Assembly (NCBI GenBank): GCA_029204225.1
Contig: CM055101.1
Coordinates: 58,205,579-58,269,578, forward strand
Reading direction: 5' to 3'
DNA length: 64,000 bases
Source: Diphasiastrum complanatum
Lineage: Eukaryota; Streptophyta; Lycopodiopsida; Lycopodiales; Lycopodiaceae
The notes under the pieces were generated by a model. That model had not been told where the DNA came from, made no database searches, and worked only from the letters and a program-made list of their open reading frames with translations. A program made the translations under genes and the position numbers. The stretch's first letter is position 1; every line of letters begins with the position of its first letter. Below, one piece after another: positions 61,501 through 64,000 of this stretch.

Positions 61501-61884
61501 AGAACAAAAGAGATTATACCTTGTGCAAAGCTAAATCTTTTAGTCCCTTCGATATTTCAGAAATGATAACCTGTTAGTTAGAAGCCAAAATGTGTGCTCT
61601 CAGTAGCCTTAACAGTCGCGATTTTTATGCCCAAGACAAATATAAAGTCCACCAAGACTGTACCTCATTGACAAGCTTGGTGTCATCAACATTTTCAAGG
61701 ATGGACAAGAGAACCTGATAGACAGCAAAAGATGAACAAAGCTTAATCCACGTAGAATAAAAATTTATCAAGAAAGTGAAGCAAATGAAAAGGCCTCATA
61801 AAATCCACTCACCAAATGTCCGTTGTCATCGTAAGCAATCTTCATCACTTGACCTTTCATTCCTTTGATAATCTTTTTCCTTTC
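52408..61884 (-). CDS. PUM24: Pumilio/PUF-domain protein of the PUM24 (PUF6/PUM3) type, C-terminal part
   Basis: Eight exons join in phase: 61884-61813, 61714-61664, 61570-61520, 61317-61209, 61006-60789, 58589-58488, 52882-52611 and 52507-52408, giving 324 residues and a TAA stop. The product shows PUF-type helical repeats ([36 protein letters not shown]), an acidic linker ([20 protein letters not shown]), [39 protein letters not shown] and the C-terminal CPL domain ([37 protein letters not shown]). This architecture is specific to the nucleolar Puf6/PUM3/APUM24 branch, which acts in pre-rRNA (ITS2) processing and large-subunit biogenesis. The N-terminal half lies beyond the right edge. Two introns are large (2.2 and 5.6 kb), the latter filled by mobile elements. 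Confidence 0.92.
52611..52882 (-). CDS. PUM24: Gene 2 exon with most of the CPL domain
   Basis: 272 nt. Acceptor TTCCCCAG|GTGGCG, donor GCACAG|GTGATT. It encodes [20 protein letters not shown] to [12 protein letters not shown] copia element begins only 36 nt upstream of the acceptor. Confidence 0.92.
52919..53332 (-). repeat. 3' LTR of copia D
   Basis: Nearly identical to 55332-55753 apart from a few substitutions and short indels (for example ttctaagta present only in the partner). Confidence 0.93.
53333..54900 (-). pseudogene. Copia D reverse transcriptase and RNase H
   Basis: The pre-RT region starts at 54898 ([20 protein letters not shown] ... [10 protein letters not shown]). After a frame break the RT runs from 54444 with [20 protein letters not shown]. 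The catalytic motif is MYVDLVIT, lacking one of the paired Asp residues of the usual YVDD. FEMKDLG-type ([18 protein letters not shown]) and [15 protein letters not shown] follow. RNase H (53821-53327) has [40 protein letters not shown] and [16 protein letters not shown]. Confidence 0.92.
54985..55130. repeat. 24 bp minisatellite in copia D
   Basis: About five units of the form gaacagatctgtcaaacaac plus four bases, located between the primer-binding site and the first coding remnant. Confidence 0.85.
55332..55753 (-). repeat. 5' LTR of copia D
   Basis: TG...CA; adjacent to a perfect 12 nt initiator-Met-type primer-binding site. Confidence 0.93.
55944..56572. mobile_element. hAT-like non-autonomous element, copy 1
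   Basis: The left end CTTAAAAACCCGTTCCGACC and the right end ...GGAACGGGCAACTA resemble the termini of copy 3. Subterminal GGAACG/CGTTCC repeats include a perfect hairpin CCGACCC-TTTT-GGGTCGG (55959-55976). The interior is a 111 bp tandem repeat. A clean TSD was not found. Confidence 0.55.
56171..56400. repeat. 111 bp tandem repeat
   Basis: Units begin gcatgagagc at 56171, 56282 and 56393 (the third partial), exactly 111 bp apart. Confidence 0.9.
56695..56843. mobile_element. hAT-like non-autonomous element, copy 2 (short)
   Basis: Begins CTTAGAAACCCATTCCGAAC and ends CCAGAACGGGCAAC, with about 120 bp of T/A-rich centre. The right terminus is degraded. Confidence 0.5.
57254..58110. mobile_element. 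hAT-like non-autonomous element, copy 3 (857 bp)
   Basis: Terminal inverted repeats CTTAGAAGCCTGTTCCG and, inverted, CTTAGTTGCCCGTTC are bordered by an 8 bp target duplication GTAGGGGC (57246-57253 and 58111-58118). An 8 bp TSD, short TIRs and clustered subterminal GGAACG repeats fit the hAT superfamily. No transposase is encoded. Two internal segments are duplicated in swapped order (see findings). It lies in a gene 2 intron. Confidence 0.8.
58488..58589 (-). CDS. PUM24: Gene 2 exon SLTLLMMIQ...IIYE
   Basis: 102 nt, 34 codons. Acceptor AACCAG|TCTTTG, donor TATGAG|GTAGCC. It encodes [20 protein letters not shown], strongly characteristic of the family. Confidence 0.9.
58590..60788. other. 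Gene 2 intron, no feature recognised
   Basis: 2.2 kb intron between phase-matched exons; AT-rich, no repeat or coding signal identified. Confidence 0.6.
60789..61006 (-). CDS. PUM24: Gene 2 exon with acidic linker
   Basis: 218 nt from acceptor GAATGTAG|TGGAG to donor GCAAAG|GTGCAT. It encodes a polar, acidic linker and [20 protein letters not shown]. Phase 1 on entry matches the preceding exon. Confidence 0.85.
61209..61884 (-). CDS. PUM24: Gene 2 exon block (four exons, PUF repeats)
   Basis: Exons of 72, 51, 51 and 109 nt. The first three are whole numbers of codons (24, 17, 17) and end exactly between codons, so each is a phase-0 unit of a helical repeat. Junctions: CATTTG|GTGAGT, TATCAG|GTTCTC, AATGAG|GTACAG, AACAG|GTTATC, CACAAG|GTATAA, TGCAG|TACGG, TTGCT|GTAAGT. 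The polypyrimidine acceptor TCTCTGCAG at 61885 shows that more exons precede. Confidence 0.9.
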
Positions 61885-62159
61885 CTGCAGAGAAAGATGC
61901 AAGAAAGTTAATGATTGATAGTAGACGATTACACACAAAACCCAGACCAACTAGCAGCAAAAGCTTTCATTTGATTCTGACAAACTGTGCAGTGTCTTGT
62001 TGTGTGAATTGAACAAGACCCACAGCATGGTAGCATGATCCATAGATAAAAGACACAACAAAAAATACAACAACAACTGCATCAAAAAGAAACATAATCC
62101 AAAATATACACTTTTCATAGAAGAAAAAGTACCATTAAGGCCAAATTAGTTCCAACCAG

Positions 62160-62320
62160 ACATGAGGGTCCGGGCTGGACGCAGGCATTCTGCATCTGTG
62201 TCCGCGTCCAGCGTCCGGACCCGGACGCGAGGTCGGACGGGTCCTTTTTTTTTTTTTTTTTTGAACTGGACGCGTCTGGGCCCCGGACGCGTTTTTAAAA
62301 TTTCTTTAAAAAAAAAAAAA
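62160..62320. repeat. GGACGCG-rich palindromic block
   Basis: GTCCGG, GGACGCG and CGCGTCC words recur in both orientations (62168-62295) around a run of 18 or so T. The layout resembles subterminal repeats of a DNA transposon, but TIR and TSD were not resolved. Confidence 0.45.
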
Positions 62321-62356
62321 CAGAAGGCCCGCGCGTGGGCAGCAGAACACAGAACG

Positions 62357-62363
62357 CAGAGAG

Positions 62364-62434
<71 letters not shown>
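62357..62434. repeat. (GA)n microsatellite
   Basis: GA tract of about 78 bp with one CGAG interruption near 62365. Confidence 0.95.
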
Positions 62435-62437
<3 letters not shown>

Positions 62438-62499
62438 ATGGTGAGTGAGGGTTTGAGAGAGAGAGAGAGTGTGCATGTGGGTGGGTGAGGGTGTTATGA

Positions 62500-62564
<65 letters not shown>
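62500..62564. repeat. Compound (GT)n(GA)n microsatellite
   Basis: (GT)n to about 62534, then (GA)n to 62564, passing into attagaattagaatt and (ATT)n. Confidence 0.95.
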
Positions 62565-62567
<3 letters not shown>

Positions 62568-62660
62568 AGAATTAGAATTATTATTATTATTATTAACGTC
62601 TTTTGGTACCCAAAGGTACATAAGACAAAAGAGAGTACAAAAGGTGAGGAGCATTGTCCG
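62565..62660 (-). mobile_element. LINE 3' end fragment
   Basis: On the minus strand GTCTTATGTACCTTTGGGTACC is closely similar to the 3' end of LINE A (GTCTTATATGCCTTTTGGCATGG), followed by a TTAATAATAAT tail and CT repeats. A hairpin (62606-62619) is conserved. The extent to the right is uncertain. Confidence 0.5.
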
Positions 62661-62794
62661 CATACGGACTTATTTACTAGTAAAAAAGAGAAGAAGACAA
62701 GAAAGTAGCATGTCTATCTCACTATCTCTAAGAAGAAGTAAGTATCCAAGCTTGACCACCAGCTTGCGAGGGTACAATGCACGAGCTTAACCAC

Positions 62795-63248
62795 CTGCTG
62801 CGGAGGCTTAGGCCTGTATCATGGTGGGATAGCTACGGCACTGGACAGACAAAGCTGAGGATGCTCGCATTCCGAGTCCTGTCACAAGTATGTTATCTAA
62901 TCTTATTCATCTAAACGGTTTCCACACTGTCTCTATAAGGCCGCAACTCACTCGAGTGGTTGCCAATTAATGCAGGATTGTTCTGCTTGCGTGTGTGAGC
63001 GGAACTGGTCAACGTTCAGCCTTGTTCACACGAACAGGCGGAACCGCCTCACAACTGAGCAATGCAATGACTTGGTGTACTGCAACACCAACACCAGGGT
63101 GGTTCGACGCATCGCGGATAGCATGAGGGCAGGAGGCGTACGCGTTGGCCCAGACTTGGACGAGTCCCAGATGACTCCAGACTCGGAGCCAGACATTGTA
63201 TTTGACACCCCTGCAGATGCATCTAGCACGCAGAGGGATGATTTTTTA

Positions 63249-63288
<40 letters not shown>

Positions 63289-63410
63289 GACGTAGTATGG
63301 AGATTATACATGCTGCACCTATTGTTTTACACCAGCACATCTTCATGTCTCTCATATCATCTGCATCATGTCCAATCATTGAACATTATACGCTAAACCC
63401 AAAGCCCTAA
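62795..63410 (+). pseudogene. hAT transposase C-terminal region, with an intron
   Basis: The first part encodes RPVSWWDSYGTGQTKLRMLA and FRVLSQ (to 62887). A GT...AG intron of 88 bp (62888-62975) follows, then DCSACVCERNWSTFSLVHTN and RRNRLTTEQCNDLVYCNTNT. This is the conserved hAT dimerisation region (WW...YG...LA...LSQ...CERNWS.F...H...RNRL). A (GA)n tract at 63254-63286 interrupts the tail. The N-terminal and catalytic parts are absent. Confidence 0.82.
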
Positions 63411-64000
63411 CAAATGGCATAAACCCTAACAAATCGCACGCTTAACATAACATCATAAACCCACAACCCCACAGCCATGACCATCAAAACAAGGCAAAGA
63501 AAGGCATCCTCATTGTGTGATAGGCATTGCACCATAGGTATGTGCAGATTCAATATCAAAGCAGCACTTGTGTAGCATACACTTAAACTTGTGTAGAATG
63601 CATTTGGAATTGACCAAAATGGTCCAAGAATACAGTCCACAGGTTCGTGATCCCGATACGAACCCAAGGAATCGAGCCTGGCTCGATTCGGGTATCATTT
63701 GGTCAAAATGGCCACTTCCGAGGTTCACTGCTGCCCTATTTTTCAGATTTGCTCCTTTGCAGGAGGACGCCCATCTACAAGCAATTTTTATCTTCTAATT
63801 TGGCTAAAAAATCAGCACCCTTGCTGATTTTAGAAAGTGGAGATCTGCTTCTTTTTGCTTGTTTCCAGGTGTGGAAGAAGGCGCTAATTTTTTGTGATGA
63901 TCCGATCACATTCCGAGGCTGAAAATTGGACAGCATATTACCATTTGTAGGGTGTTTGCAACAGCCCTATCCGTGTGTGTATTGTTCACACTTTTTGGCA
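63411..64000. other. No recognised feature
   Basis: Unassigned sequence. Open frames at 63568-63922 match nothing I recognise. Confidence 0.4.

Noticed and set aside
63568-63922. Open frames at the right edge as a gene
   Set aside because: No recognisable motif in either frame; cannot be supported.

Overview
This window looks like nuclear DNA of a land plant with a large, retrotransposon-rich genome and long introns, probably a fern or gymnosperm rather than a compact angiosperm. Two co-directional minus-strand protein genes were reconstructed exon by exon from canonical GT/AG junctions with matching phases. Almost everything else is Ty3/gypsy and Ty1/copia LTR retrotransposons, one LINE family, a miniature LTR element, hAT-like DNA elements and long GA/CT microsatellites. 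The exact species cannot be told from the sequence.

Gene 1 (exons 25263 down to 7712, minus) is a plastid-type saccharopine dehydrogenase-like oxidoreductase. Exon 1 is at 25.0-25.3 kb and exons 2-8 at 10.4-7.7 kb. They are separated by a 14.6 kb intron holding two LINE copies, one split by a 7.3 kb gypsy element (target duplication GTATC) and one split by a solo LTR (TCATG). The last part of the protein is not in the window. Intron 8 runs off the left edge through a LINE tail and a decayed gypsy element that carries a 407 bp miniature LTR retrotransposon.

Gene 2 (exons 61884 down to 52408, minus) is the C-terminal part of a Pumilio/PUF protein of the PUM24 (PUF6/PUM3) type with a CPL domain, a nucleolar ribosome-biogenesis factor. 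Its 5' exons lie beyond the right edge. One intron contains a complete but internally deleted copia element (TSD GTTAG), inserted exactly at the predicted branch-point motif, and a hAT-like non-autonomous element (TSD GTAGGGGC).

The 27 kb between the genes (25.4-52.4 kb) is a graveyard of nested copia and gypsy fragments in both orientations, with a copia-into-copia insertion proven by the TSD ATACA, several minisatellites and a pure (CT)82 tract.

The most unusual item is the miniature LTR element at 426-832: each LTR contains a tRNA-like Pol III promoter (A and B boxes at normal tRNA spacing), in the same orientation as the element's own primer-binding site. Other items worth checking are a LINE 3' hairpin with two compensatory base-pair changes next to microsatellite tails, and a (GA)25 tract that ends one base before the start codon of gene 1.
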